Part shown: in pieces, positions 63,701 through 64,000 of the stretch | Layout of the letters: each line of letters begins with the position of its first letter | How positions within the stretch are numbered: position 1 is the stretch's first letter | NCBI GenBank assembly: GCA_014155875.1 | Contig: JACEFZ010003503.1 | Span: 186,001 to 250,000, forward strand | From: Cepaea nemoralis | Taxonomy: Eukaryota > Mollusca > Gastropoda > Stylommatophora > Helicidae | DNA length: 64,000 nucleotides | Reading direction: 5' to 3' | Notes under the pieces: generated by a model | The model's input: only the letters and a program-made list of their open reading frames with translations | The model's database searches: none | What the model was told of the DNA's origin: nothing | Program-made: the position numbers and the translations under genes

Positions 63701-64000
63701 ACCATACTACATGGCCAAGCCATCCAGGTATTTACTTCTCTGTCTTCCTCTTGTTCTTTTCCCCTCAATCTTGCCAGTTGTCACCAATGAATGAATCACC
63801 AAAAACCAAGAAGTATATTGTGAGCTTTACTAGAACACGATTACAAGAAACAAAATGGACGTTGCGGCTAAAGCCTTCGTCAGCACAGAACAAACACAAA
63901 TAGACACATAAATATACGAAAAACACTACATGAAAATACAAAGGTTACTTATCTTAATCCTGGTTTGGTTGAATGCGCCTTAAGCGCTTACCGTATGATG
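16482..64000 (-). CDS. INTU: INTU (inturned) gene, 3' two-thirds, 14 exons, 5' end outside window
   Basis: Seen: fourteen minus-strand exons (63075-63187, 58657-58746, 56415-56492, 54422-54581, 47299-47355, 44128-44190, 40618-40833, 37287-37444, 32136-32236, 29092-29201, 27052-27155, 23874-24051, 17943-18094, 16482-16587), each open in one frame and bounded by AG and GT. Phases run 0-2, 2-2, 2-2, 2-0, 0-0, 0-0, 0-0, 0-2, 2-1, 1-0, 0-2, 2-0, 0-2, 2-stop without conflict, totalling 1686 bases. Known: INTU is a PDZ plus multi-longin protein of the CPLANE complex; with FUZ it activates RAB23 and supports basal-body docking, ciliogenesis and planar cell polarity. The peptides match INTU in order. 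The human protein is about 940 residues, so the N-terminal third including PDZ should lie to the right. Inferred: the gene is functional, since no exon contains a stop or frameshift although the introns are full of transposons. Confidence 0.93.
16880..17590. repeat. ~83-bp minisatellite related to the 34-bp array
   Basis: Units combine GTGCTGGTCAGTACTATAAC, CTACCACAATATCACCCCTC and TTTCAGTAGTGTAATCTGTG. The GTGCTGGTCAGTACTATA core is the same as in 15430-16200, so one family lies on both sides of INTU E15. Confidence 0.92.
17600..17935. repeat. Degenerate CACATGATGGCACACAAATC minisatellite
   Basis: Roughly 18-37-bp imperfect units run up to the donor of INTU E14 (17942). Confidence 0.85.
17943..18094 (-). 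CDS. INTU: INTU exon E14
   Basis: Acceptor CCTCACAG, strong donor GTGAGTG; 152 bases, phase 0 to 2; residues 477-527. It contains DDLYKEVGTLFSCIYQ and LTTLNYWVVG, the latter matching INTU MAYWVVGR. It is bounded on the left by an intronic tandem repeat. Confidence 0.93.
18170..18870. repeat. ~57-bp minisatellite interrupted by a SINE
   Basis: Units TGTCAAGAGGAGACAACTCA then GCGACAGTT and ACCAACAACAACTT. The array is split by SINE-A at 18516-18763. Confidence 0.88.
18516..18763 (+). mobile_element. SINE-A copy with 9-bp target duplication
   Basis: It has a head at GCCGGTCTCCCTGGCGAAGG, a body with GAAAGCAATGGCAAACTACT and an A-rich tail. TTTCTGTCA flanks it at 18507-18515 and 18764-18772. 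Confidence 0.88.
19565..19790. repeat. 20-bp minisatellite (ATGTTGTCCACCCACATATA)
   Basis: About eleven imperfect units. Confidence 0.88.
19810..19975 (+). repeat. Fragment related to the non-LTR 5' module
   Basis: It contains ATGTCTCCACCCCGAAGTGG and GGCTAAGGGAGAGGACC, resembling the start of the element at 21940. It is weaker than the 9340 copy. Confidence 0.4.
20000..20240 (-). mobile_element. SINE-A copy
   Basis: It has GTTTGCCATTGCGTTCTGAA, CTGCTGCCAAATCTCCC and a CCGTAACCCCTTTCCCAC head end. Confidence 0.82.
20640..23720. repeat. 31-bp minisatellite split by a non-LTR insertion
   Basis: The unit is CTCAGATACTCATCACTTTA then ACTCCTTGTGC. About 42 units are at 20640-21939, and about 1.5 units resume at 23671-23720 after the inserted element. 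Confidence 0.95.
21940..23670 (+). mobile_element. Non-LTR retroelement, internally deleted or non-autonomous, with 14-bp target duplication
   Basis: The duplication AGATAGTTACCACT is at 21926-21939 and 23671-23684. The left end is CCCCCGATGTGTCTCCACCT; the right end is a short (GAA)n tail, as expected for target-primed insertion. Near 23027 the plus strand reads KLKIGTTHLRP, resembling the first residues of LINE endonucleases (K.GTWNVRTL), after which the frame is lost. No RT is present. ORFs on the minus strand (22504-22944) look fortuitous. Confidence 0.8.
23874..24051 (-). CDS. INTU: INTU exon E13, third longin region
   Basis: Acceptor ATTCTGTAG, donor GTAATTG; 178 bases, phase 2 to 0; residues 417-476. 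It contains ETTLFTFLHLDSLEGILIAP and IDNFSCSCRKIRTLF, aligning with the INTU blocks [20 protein letters not shown] and IKNFHQCCLSIRAVF. Confidence 0.95.
24115..24371 (-). mobile_element. SINE-D copy with tRNA-like head
   Basis: The minus-strand head GTGACGAAGTGGCTACGCC (box A-like) and GTGGGTTTGATTCTGG (box B-like) are followed by ATTCATGAGTGCAATCTTC and AAAGACCAAGCCATTC. Confidence 0.8.
24414..24680. repeat. Dispersed repeat E
   Basis: It shares CCCATAGATCACACAGAGAG, AATCTCAGCACAG and GTTTGTCTAATTTG with 47635-47943 in the same order. It runs into a CT microsatellite. Confidence 0.65.
24665..24790. repeat. (CT)n / (GA)n microsatellite
   Basis: A CTCTCT run changes to a long GAGAGA run with GAAA interruptions, next to the 3' end of SINE-B. 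Confidence 0.95.
24791..25085 (-). mobile_element. SINE-B copy with well-kept tRNA-like head
   Basis: The minus-strand head has AACATGGCTGAATGGATAAG (box A) and GCGGGTTCAACCCCTACAG (box B) with a long variable region like a Leu or Ser tRNA. The body follows with CACTGGTAATAGGGAAAG, and it ends AGTTCAAAGCGAGC. Confidence 0.88.
25555..25725 (+). mobile_element. SINE-A fragment
   Basis: It contains TTTAGAAAGCAATGACAAAC and CACAAAATGTTGGGGTTTAT with an AAAAGGACA tail; the head is missing. Confidence 0.7.
25780..26335 (+). mobile_element. RTE-like LINE 3' fragment
   Basis: It reads with breaks LPTLCYQCQTW, EMRFLRRIL, then an open 93-codon stretch (26016-26297) with NEEIRTKVEV, KRFGHASRVP and RERGRPHKLWMQG. 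The tail is a GATGA repeat. Confidence 0.78.
26635..26870. repeat. Dispersed repeat F, second copy, with inverted repeat
   Basis: 26718-26758 and 26807-26840 are inverted copies of ATATATCATRTGAAGTGAAT. The left part matches 5455-5570. Confidence 0.55.
27052..27155 (-). CDS. INTU: INTU exon E12
   Basis: Acceptor TATTTCAG, donor GTAAGATC; 104 bases, phase 0 to 2; residues 383-417. It reads SKGSRMSSSTDLPGMA then LSYLQIDAPHDVVRER. An internal TACTTACAG could serve as an alternative acceptor and give a 35-base exon. Confidence 0.82.
27215..27365 (-). mobile_element. SINE-D fragment
   Basis: The minus strand has TCATGAGTGTAATTTTTC, TAGAGACTCATGGACTC and an ACGGAATTCATGATTTGTG segment in family order. 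Confidence 0.6.
27370..28405. other. Intronic stretch with no recognised feature
   Basis: Mixed sequence without splice-bounded open frames, tandem repeats or matches to the families described here. A few minus-strand ORFs under 75 codons have no recognisable motif. Confidence 0.5.
28408..28685. repeat. Dispersed repeat G
   Basis: It shares AGTTATACCTCTCC, CACAAAGCCTGGGCTGAA, TGGAACAAGACAAGCT and AGGTTGCATTTCCTCGCACT with 55290-55595, the same orientation and order. Nature unknown, possibly a LINE 3' end. Confidence 0.65.
29092..29201 (-). CDS. INTU: INTU exon E11, Ser/Gly-rich linker
   Basis: Acceptor CTCCGCAG, donor GTAATTT; 110 bases, phase 1 to 0; residues 346-382. It contains DRSDGGSAAFIKRQGSK and SAGSGSSTGLPK, a low-complexity stretch that resembles the SGGSDNG part of the INTU linker. 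Nearby acceptors at 29216 or 29218 are possible, but only 29202 gives the required phase after E10. Confidence 0.75.
29270..29500 (-). mobile_element. SINE-C copy
   Basis: It has CCCAGATTTGTATAGACCAA, CACGCCGGCTGCCTTTTA and GACCTGGCAGCCCAGGTCA. Confidence 0.7.
29500..30375. other. Intronic stretch, nothing clearly recognised
   Basis: A 71-codon plus-strand ORF (29922-30137) has no motif I recognise and no convincing splice sites. The rest is AT-rich unique sequence. Confidence 0.4.
30380..30740 (-). mobile_element. SINE-C copy
   Basis: It has TTACTTCCCAAGACATTTCC, ATTTTAGGCCGGGTTGACCT and an end with CAGGGCAGCAGGCACATGCA; related sequence is duplicated around 30640-30720. Confidence 0.68.
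30945..31150. repeat. ~26-bp minisatellite (CTGAAATAATTTAATTGTCA)
   Basis: Seven to eight degenerate units. Confidence 0.8.
31150..31570 (-). mobile_element. SINE-C copy with internal tandem duplication
   Basis: The minus-strand head TAGCCAAGTGGCTCGCATGC (box A-like) and GAGGTCAAATCC (box B-like) starts near 31570. A 60-65-bp piece with GTGAACTAAAAAAGRGCAAA is repeated at about 31318 and 31380. Confidence 0.72.
31720..31945 (+). mobile_element. LINE 3' end with 5' inversion
   Basis: 31822-31945 matches the plus-oriented LINE end (GTATGGTCGAGACAGGAACA, CATGATGGATGGATAG). 31720-31812 matches the part just upstream of it but in reverse (compare 6685-6775). This is the shape left by twin priming. 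Confidence 0.72.
32136..32236 (-). CDS. INTU: INTU exon E10, variable linker
   Basis: Acceptor TGTTTCAG, donor GTAAGGA; 101 bases, phase 2 to 1; residues 312-346. It reads LIDTSKSISLASADKLCRL then TSPRNRDMSAQ. It is Ser-rich with little homology, expected for the disordered linker between longin regions. It is supported by phase and splice sites. Confidence 0.75.
32300..32555 (+). mobile_element. Decayed LINE coding fragment
   Basis: Broken reading frames give pieces like NPQNSKQRQT and MRIRQRD, resembling the QxRGRPKxTWRR tail of RTE-like LINEs. It abuts the tail of the intact LINE. Confidence 0.4.
32556..35880 (-). mobile_element. APE-type non-LTR retrotransposon (Jockey/CR1-like group), apparently recent
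   Basis: It contains one intact ORF2 (32935-35703), a 380-base 3' UTR and a (TTA)n tail at 32556-32578 following an AATAAAGA motif. The 5' limit near 35880 is approximate; an ORF1 is not visible, so the copy may be 5'-truncated or of an ORF1-less type. It sits in the INTU intron between E9 and E10, on the same strand as the gene. Confidence 0.88.
32935..35703 (-). CDS. LINE ORF2: endonuclease plus reverse transcriptase, 922 aa
   Basis: Residues 15-220 form an APE-type endonuclease: GHVNICHL with the first Asn, SESRLN with the Glu, GDFNID at 151-156 and SDHYPV at 213-218. Residues 440-740 form the reverse transcriptase: SGLDGI, NYRPIS, FIDFRKAFD, GVPQGSILGP at 634-643 and catalytic FADD at 664-667. 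A C-terminal region with HIDYCSTVWDGCS follows, common in the Jockey/CR1-like group; no RNase H is seen. No stop or frameshift interrupts 922 codons, so the enzyme could be active. The ATG used is the first in the frame. Confidence 0.93.
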   Translation of the reverse strand: MSNKYEHWLRNNGLRIGHVNICHLLGKLPELSLILNQNFHMFGVSESRLNGNISDDDIAIRGFKTIRRDPYQKQETGIAVYISNSLNAHRRLDFETCEIECVWIEVKLQNCIPLVVGYLYRNPSAGNIWYEKFTTMMDLVFSNAREIILLGDFNIDANKSNKTWENIIESYNFQQLVKQATRITKSSATLIDHIYTTCADNITECSVPINAMSDHYPVCCTWSRRGTKTPKHKHISIKYRNYKKFNRDVFLQDLVISSLDYVYQLPDPDDALDHWLKTFLSIFDKHVPFKEVRVKHHTKPLWITQEVVELMRDRDRAHKNRDLTMYRSLRNKVQYVIRKEKKNYFKNIVIDKTNTKDIWKAINTLTNKHKSSQSLPSNQVTCDQFSRYFQSDINQLKAAIPDAPHDISLLSSFCENKCYGHISSNIPLMTTTEVFTHLRNLKNNNSSGLDGISSRILRHAAPAICESLTFIYNQCITRGHFPSAFKIAKVYPHLKAGPLDDRLMSNYRPISILSSLSKPLEKHIHKTTLDHLVRHKLIVDSQSGFRPKYSCHTALTNMIENWHQNINNNTLCGAVFIDFRKAFDMIDHTILIKKLETMKVSFNIVTLIKSFLLDRKQVVSHNKVLSQAITINIGVPQGSILGPLLFAIYINDLPLNLSSSCDLFADDCTVYTNAVDRNVLELSLQQEINSVVNWSHANRMQINITKTKSMLIGTRQRLHTLNSQRTLQLHIGSTPVESVTEHKTLGVIIDQNLTFNSHVHALVKQIAKKVYQLAKINNFLDENTRKIFYTSHIQTHIDYCSTVWDGCSKSITKRLYSLQKRAVRLINGEKLTDNSNLYKRLRLLPLHKRLLFNKTKLIHKILFQNAPSYLWPLFKYNARHSERLNILHVPKPRIDLYKTSLAYCCRSVVEQSSTRNQRHHQS
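35880..36680. other. Intronic stretch with a LINE tail fragment and unclear repeats
   Basis: 35920-36035 resembles 57850-58010 (GACAGCTTGGTGTGAG-like, then GGGCMGCAGAAGAAG), probably a LINE 3' end. 36230-36290 has a trace of SINE-A. The remainder is unassigned. Confidence 0.4.
36680..37262 (+). mobile_element. RTE-like LINE fragment (GATG-tail family), plus orientation
   Basis: It is the reverse-oriented counterpart of 6440-7036. The last open part (37054-37254) reads MRRNKVKNLVTTGKIEGKR and GLATLYGRDKNTELIHDSGD. The tail is CATGATGATGATGA. It ends about 25 bases from the donor of INTU E9. Confidence 0.85.
37287..37444 (-). CDS. INTU: INTU exon E9
   Basis: Acceptor TTCTTTAG, donor GTGAGGG; 158 bases, phase 0 to 2; residues 260-312. 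It begins KHYYLAGVIEAGGCSRLIQG, matching the hallmark INTU block KHYMLCVLLEAGGC, then reads VDQGKATLAQLETEEV, like the VDQVKTTLHQL segment. A 183-base plus-strand ORF over the same bases is a shadow. Confidence 0.95.
37750..37960 (+). mobile_element. SINE-A copy
   Basis: It has ATATGGAAGCAGATCGTCTT, AAAGCAATGGCAAACTACTG and the tail CCAGTAAAGGATATGCAAAT. Confidence 0.8.
37965..38180. repeat. Dispersed repeat I
   Basis: Its reverse complement contains TGACAATGACATGCCTAAC and GTGGAGGGAACTTC, resembling 60799-60850. Nature unknown. Confidence 0.4.
38335..38578 (-). mobile_element. SINE-D copy
   Basis: The minus-strand body has GAAGCTTCTGAGTTCATG, TGAGATGCTTTCAGCAGACA and AGAGAGACTACCAAATAGGG, following the order of 24115 and 60510. 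Confidence 0.6.
38570..39930. repeat. ~52-bp minisatellite with 321-bp higher-order unit
   Basis: The unit is ACATGTTAACATCTGGTGAC then CAACCGTACAACAGAAA and a C-rich stretch CCCCCCACAGAAAGA. A set of units repeats with a 321-bp period (38993 against 39314) almost unchanged. A SINE-B fragment splits the left end. Confidence 0.93.
38596..38743 (+). mobile_element. 5'-truncated SINE-B with 12-bp target duplication
   Basis: It runs from CTGTAGTCAGAGTGGGTTCG to a GCGAGCGAGCGCAAAAAAAA end. ATGTTAACACCT flanks it at 38584-38595 and 38744-38755. Confidence 0.9.
40130..40560 (-). mobile_element. LINE RT C-terminal fragment
   Basis: The minus strand reads, with breaks, TAYGMEAWTMNK and ALEMWIYRRM, then VLDKLGMKRVNERNKK, typical of the RTE-like post-RT region (LLYGxExWT, FEMWxYRRM). 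Confidence 0.7.
40618..40833 (-). CDS. INTU: INTU exon E8
   Basis: Acceptor AACCTAG, donor GTATGTAG; 216 bases, phase 0 to 0; residues 188-259. It starts DYLVTSHVSFE, contains LLALGSRQHVTNVMVWHEL and ends TRTFLMIAGL. These correspond to the INTU second longin region (YLICSHLP, CLLPLAAKQRIGQLIIWRE, FLLVVGL). The acceptor was chosen by frame and homology; an upstream ATG-less extension would run into intron sequence. Confidence 0.92.
41101..41790 (-). mobile_element. Tigger/pogo-like DNA transposon, internally deleted
   Basis: Terminal inverted repeats CAGAAAAACCTCGGTTTTCG (left) and CAGTAGAACCTTGGTTTTCG (right, reverse strand) are flanked by TA at 41099-41100 and 41791-41792. A minus-strand reading (41428-41664) has IAEIGRMCGKLPSTIS and RSQTIEDVKQL, like the N-terminal helix-turn-helix of Tigger transposases. 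The catalytic domain is absent. Confidence 0.85.
42079..42191 (+). mobile_element. 113-bp LINE 3' end with 13-bp target duplication
   Basis: It matches the last ~110 bases of the GATG-tail LINE family, ending CATGATGGATGGATGGAT. ATAGTGATGTCCC flanks it at 42066-42078 and 42192-42204. Confidence 0.9.
42195..42597. repeat. 20-bp minisatellite (CCAGTATCAAAAGTCATGTG)
   Basis: About twenty imperfect units, starting immediately after the LINE insertion. Confidence 0.93.
42660..43085. repeat. Unclassified sequence beginning at (CTT)n
   Basis: Starts with CTTCTTCTTCTTCTTCAG, the reverse of a (GAA)n LINE tail, then unique-looking sequence with no coding. Possibly the 3' UTR of another LINE on the minus strand. 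Confidence 0.35.
43205..43700. repeat. 35-bp minisatellite
   Basis: Unit GATAATCAGAACCTAAAATC then ACATAGAAGATGACA; about fourteen units with GATGATG and GATCATGATT variants. Confidence 0.94.
43725..43800 (-). mobile_element. Short LINE 3' end fragment
   Basis: TTTTATTTTCAAAGGGTTGA then CAAGGCCCATCTTCC resembles the 3' terminus of the LINE at 32579 (CTTTATTTTCAAAGGGTTAA, CAGGCCCGTCT). Confidence 0.6.
44128..44190 (-). CDS. INTU: INTU exon E7 (63-base mini-exon)
   Basis: Acceptor GTATTCTAG, strong donor GTAAGTG; 63 bases, phase 0 to 0; residues 167-187. It reads DSKDLFSRRKYTVQ then GTSLFYK, matching the INTU block with MRRLYTILGSSLFYK. It lies 240 bases from the start of a 48-bp minisatellite. 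Confidence 0.88.
44430..45990. repeat. 48-bp minisatellite, about 33 units
   Basis: Unit TACTTCAACAATTGTGCATG, TCCATTCTCAATCCC, TTTCTAGTTCCCC. A 46-bp variant lacking two bases of CCCTTT changes the frame. Two plus-strand frames stay open up to 168 codons because 48 is divisible by three; no splice or start context supports coding. Confidence 0.95.
46060..46650. other. Intronic stretch, no clear feature
   Basis: Overlapping ORFs on both strands (up to 153 codons on the minus strand, 46060-46521) have no recognisable motif. A GATAGATCATCAAGGTCTGG-like part resembles LINE tails, but weakly. Confidence 0.35.
46675..47230. repeat. ~75-bp minisatellite
   Basis: Units carry GGTACTTTAGCTGCACATCT, ATATTGAGGTATGGCGATCT and TTGGAACATTAGACAGACTG; about six units. 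They end 70 bases from INTU E6. Confidence 0.9.
47299..47355 (-). CDS. INTU: INTU exon E6 (57-base mini-exon)
   Basis: Acceptor CCTTTCAG, donor GTAGGTTG; 57 bases, phase 0 to 0; residues 148-166. It reads LICDEVLSEFEAMDFDDFL, matching the INTU acidic helix of the form LEIKMELDMALSDLEAADF. Its removal would keep the reading frame, so it could be skipped in splicing. Confidence 0.85.
47635..47939. repeat. Dispersed repeat E, second copy
   Basis: Collinear with 24414-24680 (CCCATAGATCACACAAGGAG, AATCTCAGCACAGTGCA). The LTR retrotransposon is inserted at its right edge. Confidence 0.65.
47940..47944. repeat. Target-site duplication, left copy (GCATC)
   Basis: GCATC here and at 53437-53441 flanks the LTR element exactly, as expected of integrase-made 5-bp duplications. 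Confidence 0.9.
47945..48454 (-). repeat. 3' LTR (510 bp)
   Basis: Minus-strand ends TGTCACCG and GATGACA. By eye it matches the other LTR at every position. A polyadenylation signal AATAAA (minus) is at 48027-48032 and a TATA-like AGATATATAG at about 48158-48167. A 67-codon plus-strand ORF in both LTRs is fortuitous. Confidence 0.95.
48455..48478 (-). promoter_or_regulatory. Polypurine tract
   Basis: Minus-strand AGGGGAGAGGGGGGAATC stands directly before the 3' LTR, the expected plus-strand primer site. It fixes the element's orientation. Confidence 0.9.
48479..50091 (-). other. Non-coding 3' internal region of the LTR element
   Basis: About 1.6 kb between RNase H and the polypurine tract without an ORF of note on the element's strand; AT-rich. 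A lost gag or env is not recognisable here. Confidence 0.6.
50092..50596 (-). pseudogene. RNase H part of the LTR element pol, frameshifted
   Basis: 50294-50596 reads a Gypsy-type RT connection/RNase H start: FILTTDASAIAIGGCL, HPILYVSRKLK. A frame change near 50340 moves to 50092-50343 with LEALSLLFCVLRLSKFL, FVVLTDNSPLLVL and HIRGTDNIIPDLLSR. The key Asp residues (TTDAS, LTDNS) are present, but in two frames. Confidence 0.88.
50821..52299 (-). pseudogene. Integrase C-terminus and reverse transcriptase, 492-codon open segment
   Basis: Residues 1-155 are the end of the integrase, with TGFSPFELMYG, a GPF-type module (WQGPFKII, FHVNMLKPYY). Residues 160-260 are an acidic linker with Asp runs near 195-236. 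Residues 265-492 are the RT: YRANLDKEILDLEKNGII, SPIVLVKKKD, IDYRVLN, LAKGYWQVPL and catalytic YIDD at 464-467. The segment ends at an in-frame TGA, after which the same frame continues briefly with RT-like sequence. Integrase and RT are fused with no protease between. Confidence 0.9.
52218..52944 (-). pseudogene. Integrase N-terminus and core, in two frames
   Basis: 52423-52944 starts at an ATG inside the 5' LTR and contains the HHCC finger (His29, His36, Cys66, Cys69) and the first two catalytic Asp (Asp99 in VAVDLVG, Asp159 in ISDRGTQF). A frame change near 52435 moves to 52218-52445, with the catalytic Glu in NGICEKLNG. A second change near 52290 leads into the next open segment. The usual residues upstream of the finger are missing because the LTR begins there. 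Confidence 0.88.
52905..52919 (-). promoter_or_regulatory. Primer-binding site for tRNA-Pro
   Basis: TGGGGGCTCGTCCGG on the minus strand is complementary to the 15 terminal bases of tRNA-Pro and lies 7 bases inside the 5' LTR. It overlaps integrase codons reading LGARP. Confidence 0.8.
52927..53436 (-). repeat. 5' LTR (510 bp)
   Basis: Same sequence and length as 47945-48454, with TG...CA ends. Candidate TATA near 53140-53149 and AATAAA (minus) at 53009-53014. GCATC follows at 53437-53441. Confidence 0.95.
53595..54320. repeat. 50-63-bp minisatellite
   Basis: Units contain GTCTCTGGGGTCCTATTTTC, CTCTACATAGTTGAGAGGAG and CCAAATATACAAG, with a shorter form lacking the last part. About thirteen units. 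Confidence 0.9.
54422..54581 (-). CDS. INTU: INTU exon E5
   Basis: Acceptor ATTCCACAG, donor GTAGATGAT; 160 bases, phase 2 to 0; residues 94-147. It opens with AFSDCDRNWLDRVLALMF, which aligns with the INTU segment AFCQIENVPRLDHFFNLFF, followed by a variable linker ending NLSHENK. The LTR retrotransposon lies in the next intron. Confidence 0.85.
54722..54905 (-). mobile_element. tRNA-derived SINE head fragment
   Basis: The minus strand has GTGGCTTGGGGGTTAGTGAG (box A-like) and CAGGGGTTTGAAATCATC (box B-like). The body is too short to assign to a family, possibly SINE-D. Confidence 0.55.
54906..55289. other. Intronic stretch, nothing recognised
   Basis: No splice-bounded frame, tandem repeat or match to the listed families. 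Confidence 0.45.
55290..55595. repeat. Dispersed repeat G, second copy
   Basis: Collinear with 28408-28685 over about 280 bases, with an extra CTGCAGAAGGTTGCCGGATC-like segment in the middle. Confidence 0.65.
55640..55890 (-). mobile_element. SINE-C copy
   Basis: It has AGCCCCATATTTGTATAGTC, CTTTCCTTCCCAGACTATTC and a GGGCTAGCAGGCAAACATGT head end. Confidence 0.7.
55880..56350. repeat. ~70-bp minisatellite split by a SINE
   Basis: Four units with TTAGCCACTGGCATACTGCA, AATCAATAGCACAAAGTGCT and GTAACCATACTTGGATTT at about 55880, 55950, 56228 and 56290. Confidence 0.88.
56016..56230 (-). mobile_element. SINE-A copy inside minisatellite
   Basis: Starts after a T run (its reverse A tail) with GTCCTTCACAGGACGTAGCA, body GTTTGCCATTGCTTTCTGAA, head end CTGTAACCCCTTGGCCACG. 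Confidence 0.82.
56415..56492 (-). CDS. INTU: INTU exon E4
   Basis: Acceptor CTTTCAG, donor GTAAGATAC; 78 bases, phase 2 to 2; residues 68-94. It reads SLDAFCSLMVLLFSDVKR near its end, aligning with the INTU helix of the form MVADVVRTLKFMYGSLDS. Identity is lower here, but the phase and the neighbours fit exactly. Confidence 0.8.
57285..57650 (+). mobile_element. Possible fifth tRNA-derived SINE family
   Basis: The head GACTGAGTGGCTAGAATGCT (box A-like) and CCCGGGTGGATTCC (box B-like) is followed by a body whose part GGTTTTTCTTTCCTAACAAT is also at 61430-61600. Only two copies in the window. Confidence 0.5.
57650..58650. other. Intronic stretch with a LINE tail fragment
   Basis: 57850-58010 resembles 35920-36035 (CAGCAAAAGAGAGGACAGCT, GGCCGCAGAAGAAGATGA). 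The rest is unassigned. Confidence 0.4.
58657..58746 (-). CDS. INTU: INTU exon E3
   Basis: Acceptor TTTTCAG, donor GTAAAT; 90 bases, phase 2 to 2; residues 38-68. It includes NIVLNGVAVNVVYK and HDVLVFAMPDN, matching the INTU beta-strand pair of the form SLLLNG..VHVAYW then LLLIGLP. The exon sits 142 bases from the mariner insertion at 58889. Confidence 0.88.
58889..60213 (+). mobile_element. mariner DNA transposon (1325 bp), inactivated
   Basis: Terminal inverted repeats AGGGGCGTTCATTTGAAATC and (right, reversed) AGGGGCGTTCTTTTGAAACC. TA precedes the left end; AA follows the right, so the TA duplication is intact only on one side. It contains a transposase with disabling changes. It lies in the INTU intron E2-E3, opposite to the gene. 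Confidence 0.92.
59049..60091 (+). pseudogene. mariner transposase pseudogene
   Basis: 59110-59382 is the DNA-binding half (DIHRRMQAAYG, KTTVTDWARMF). TAA at 59380 and TAG at 59389 interrupt it in the same frame as the following 59416-59976 catalytic half. That half carries GDESWCHHF, LLHDNARPH and YSPDLSPCDFHLF, with 34 residues between the second and third Asp (DD34D). A frameshift near 59950 precedes the C-terminus, which ends at TGA near 60091. Another frame break lies before 59110. Confidence 0.93.
60235..60470 (-). mobile_element. SINE-A copy
   Basis: Near full length: CATATCCTTTACAGGACGTC, GTTTGCCATTGCTTTCTGAG, CTGCTGCCAAATCGTCCAC and head end CTTTGCCACGGAGCTGAC. Confidence 0.85.
60510..60740 (+). 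mobile_element. SINE-D copy with tRNA-like head
   Basis: The head has AAAAGTGATTACACTGCATG and box B-like GTGGATTTGATTCCAGCC, then GGTTCACGAGTGCACTTTTC, AGAGACTCTTGAGGGTTGTC and AAGATTCCAAGCCATATGGG. Confidence 0.8.
60741..61430. other. Intronic stretch, mostly unassigned
   Basis: 60799-60850 resembles dispersed repeat I. The rest shows no coding or repeats I can name. Confidence 0.4.
61430..61600 (+). repeat. Fragment of the 57285 repeat family
   Basis: Shares AAGGGCTCTACCGA-like, GGTTTTCTTTCCTAACAATT and TTTTTGCAATGTCCAATCGC-like segments with 57500-57640. Confidence 0.5.
61755..61995 (+). mobile_element. SINE-B copy
   Basis: Head remnant AAGTAGCGGATTCATCCCTT, body GACCTGATGGCGAGGGATGC and GTTCAAAGCAAGCAAACAAA at the 3' end. 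Confidence 0.78.
62459..62647 (+). mobile_element. 5'-truncated RTE-like LINE end with long (GAA)n tail
   Basis: 62459-62560 matches 2488-2580 (GGCAAGAGAAGGTCAACCAG, CAAAGAACCTCAATGGCTTG), then GAA repeats for about 85 bases. The poly-Glu ORF over it is an artefact. Confidence 0.88.
63075..63187 (-). CDS. INTU: INTU exon E2
   Basis: Acceptor TTTCAG, donor GTGAGC; 113 bases, phase 0 to 2; residues 1-38 of the visible product. It reads EDVIYTFPPEEQ, then LRGLFITLSSVL. This corresponds to the INTU block of the form DILYHYP followed by VRGIFLTLCDML, in the first longin region after the PDZ domain. The last two bases (TG) join T of E3 to make Cys. Confidence 0.88.
63215..63520 (-). mobile_element. 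SINE-C copy
   Basis: It has CTCATATTTGTACAGACCAA, TCCTGGGACATTTCCTGGTA and TATTTTAGGCTGGGTTGATC. Confidence 0.72.
63610..63790 (-). mobile_element. LINE 3' fragment (GATG-tail family)
   Basis: The reverse strand matches 37080-37255 (GATGGCTTGGCCATGTAGTA, GTGATTATTCAAGATGGCGA), preceded at 63575-63603 by a trace of SINE-A. Confidence 0.75.
63992..64000 (-). CDS. INTU: Possible INTU exon E1, 3' edge only
   Basis: A good donor (GTAAGCG on the minus strand) is at 63985-63991, and the nine bases to its right would be the end of an exon cut by the window edge. A phase-0 end would join E2. Only nine bases are visible, so this is tentative. Confidence 0.3.

Overview
This is an animal (eukaryotic) genomic window dominated by mobile elements and tandem repeats. 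The one host gene I can support is on the minus strand: the 3' two-thirds of INTU (inturned), a ciliary and planar-polarity effector. Fourteen exons (63187 down to 16482) were found by reading the minus strand for splice sites plus open frames. Every donor/acceptor phase is compatible, and the exons sum to 1686 bases, or 561 residues plus a stop. The peptides align, from memory, with known INTU blocks (a KHYYLAGVIEAGG block, a LNYWVVG block, a MYVCFHE block). The 5' exons, including the PDZ region, lie beyond the right edge. The host is a metazoan; the many tRNA-derived SINEs, RTE-like LINE debris and a Gmr1-like LTR element suit a mollusc-like invertebrate, but the species cannot be fixed from this window.

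Layout, left to right. 1-16.4 kb is downstream of INTU: LINE fragments, SINEs, and minisatellites including a 2.3-kb array of 76-bp units. 16.4-18.1 kb holds the last two INTU exons, embedded between related satellite arrays. 18-32 kb holds exons E13-E10 plus a 1.7-kb non-LTR element inserted in a 31-bp minisatellite with a clear target duplication. 32.6-35.9 kb is a LINE with an intact 922-codon ORF2. 36-47.4 kb holds exons E9-E6, a Tigger-like transposon and several minisatellites. 47.9-53.4 kb is an LTR retrotransposon with two 510-bp LTRs that read as identical and a 5-bp target duplication. 54-58.7 kb holds exons E5-E3. 58.9-60.2 kb is a broken mariner. E2 is at 63.1 kb.

The most unusual element is the LTR retrotransposon at 47945-53436. 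Its reverse transcriptase is Ty3/Gypsy-like, but its domain order is integrase - RT - RNase H, as in the Gmr1 group, rather than the usual RT - RNase H - integrase. It has no gag or protease: a 15-base match to the 3' end of tRNA-Pro (a primer-binding site) lies 7 bases from the 5' LTR and overlaps the first integrase codons. The LTRs match across their length while pol carries several frameshifts, so this defective form seems to have moved recently with proteins supplied by another copy.

All other elements are intronic or 3'-flanking to INTU. No rRNA, functional tRNA or CRISPR locus is supported.
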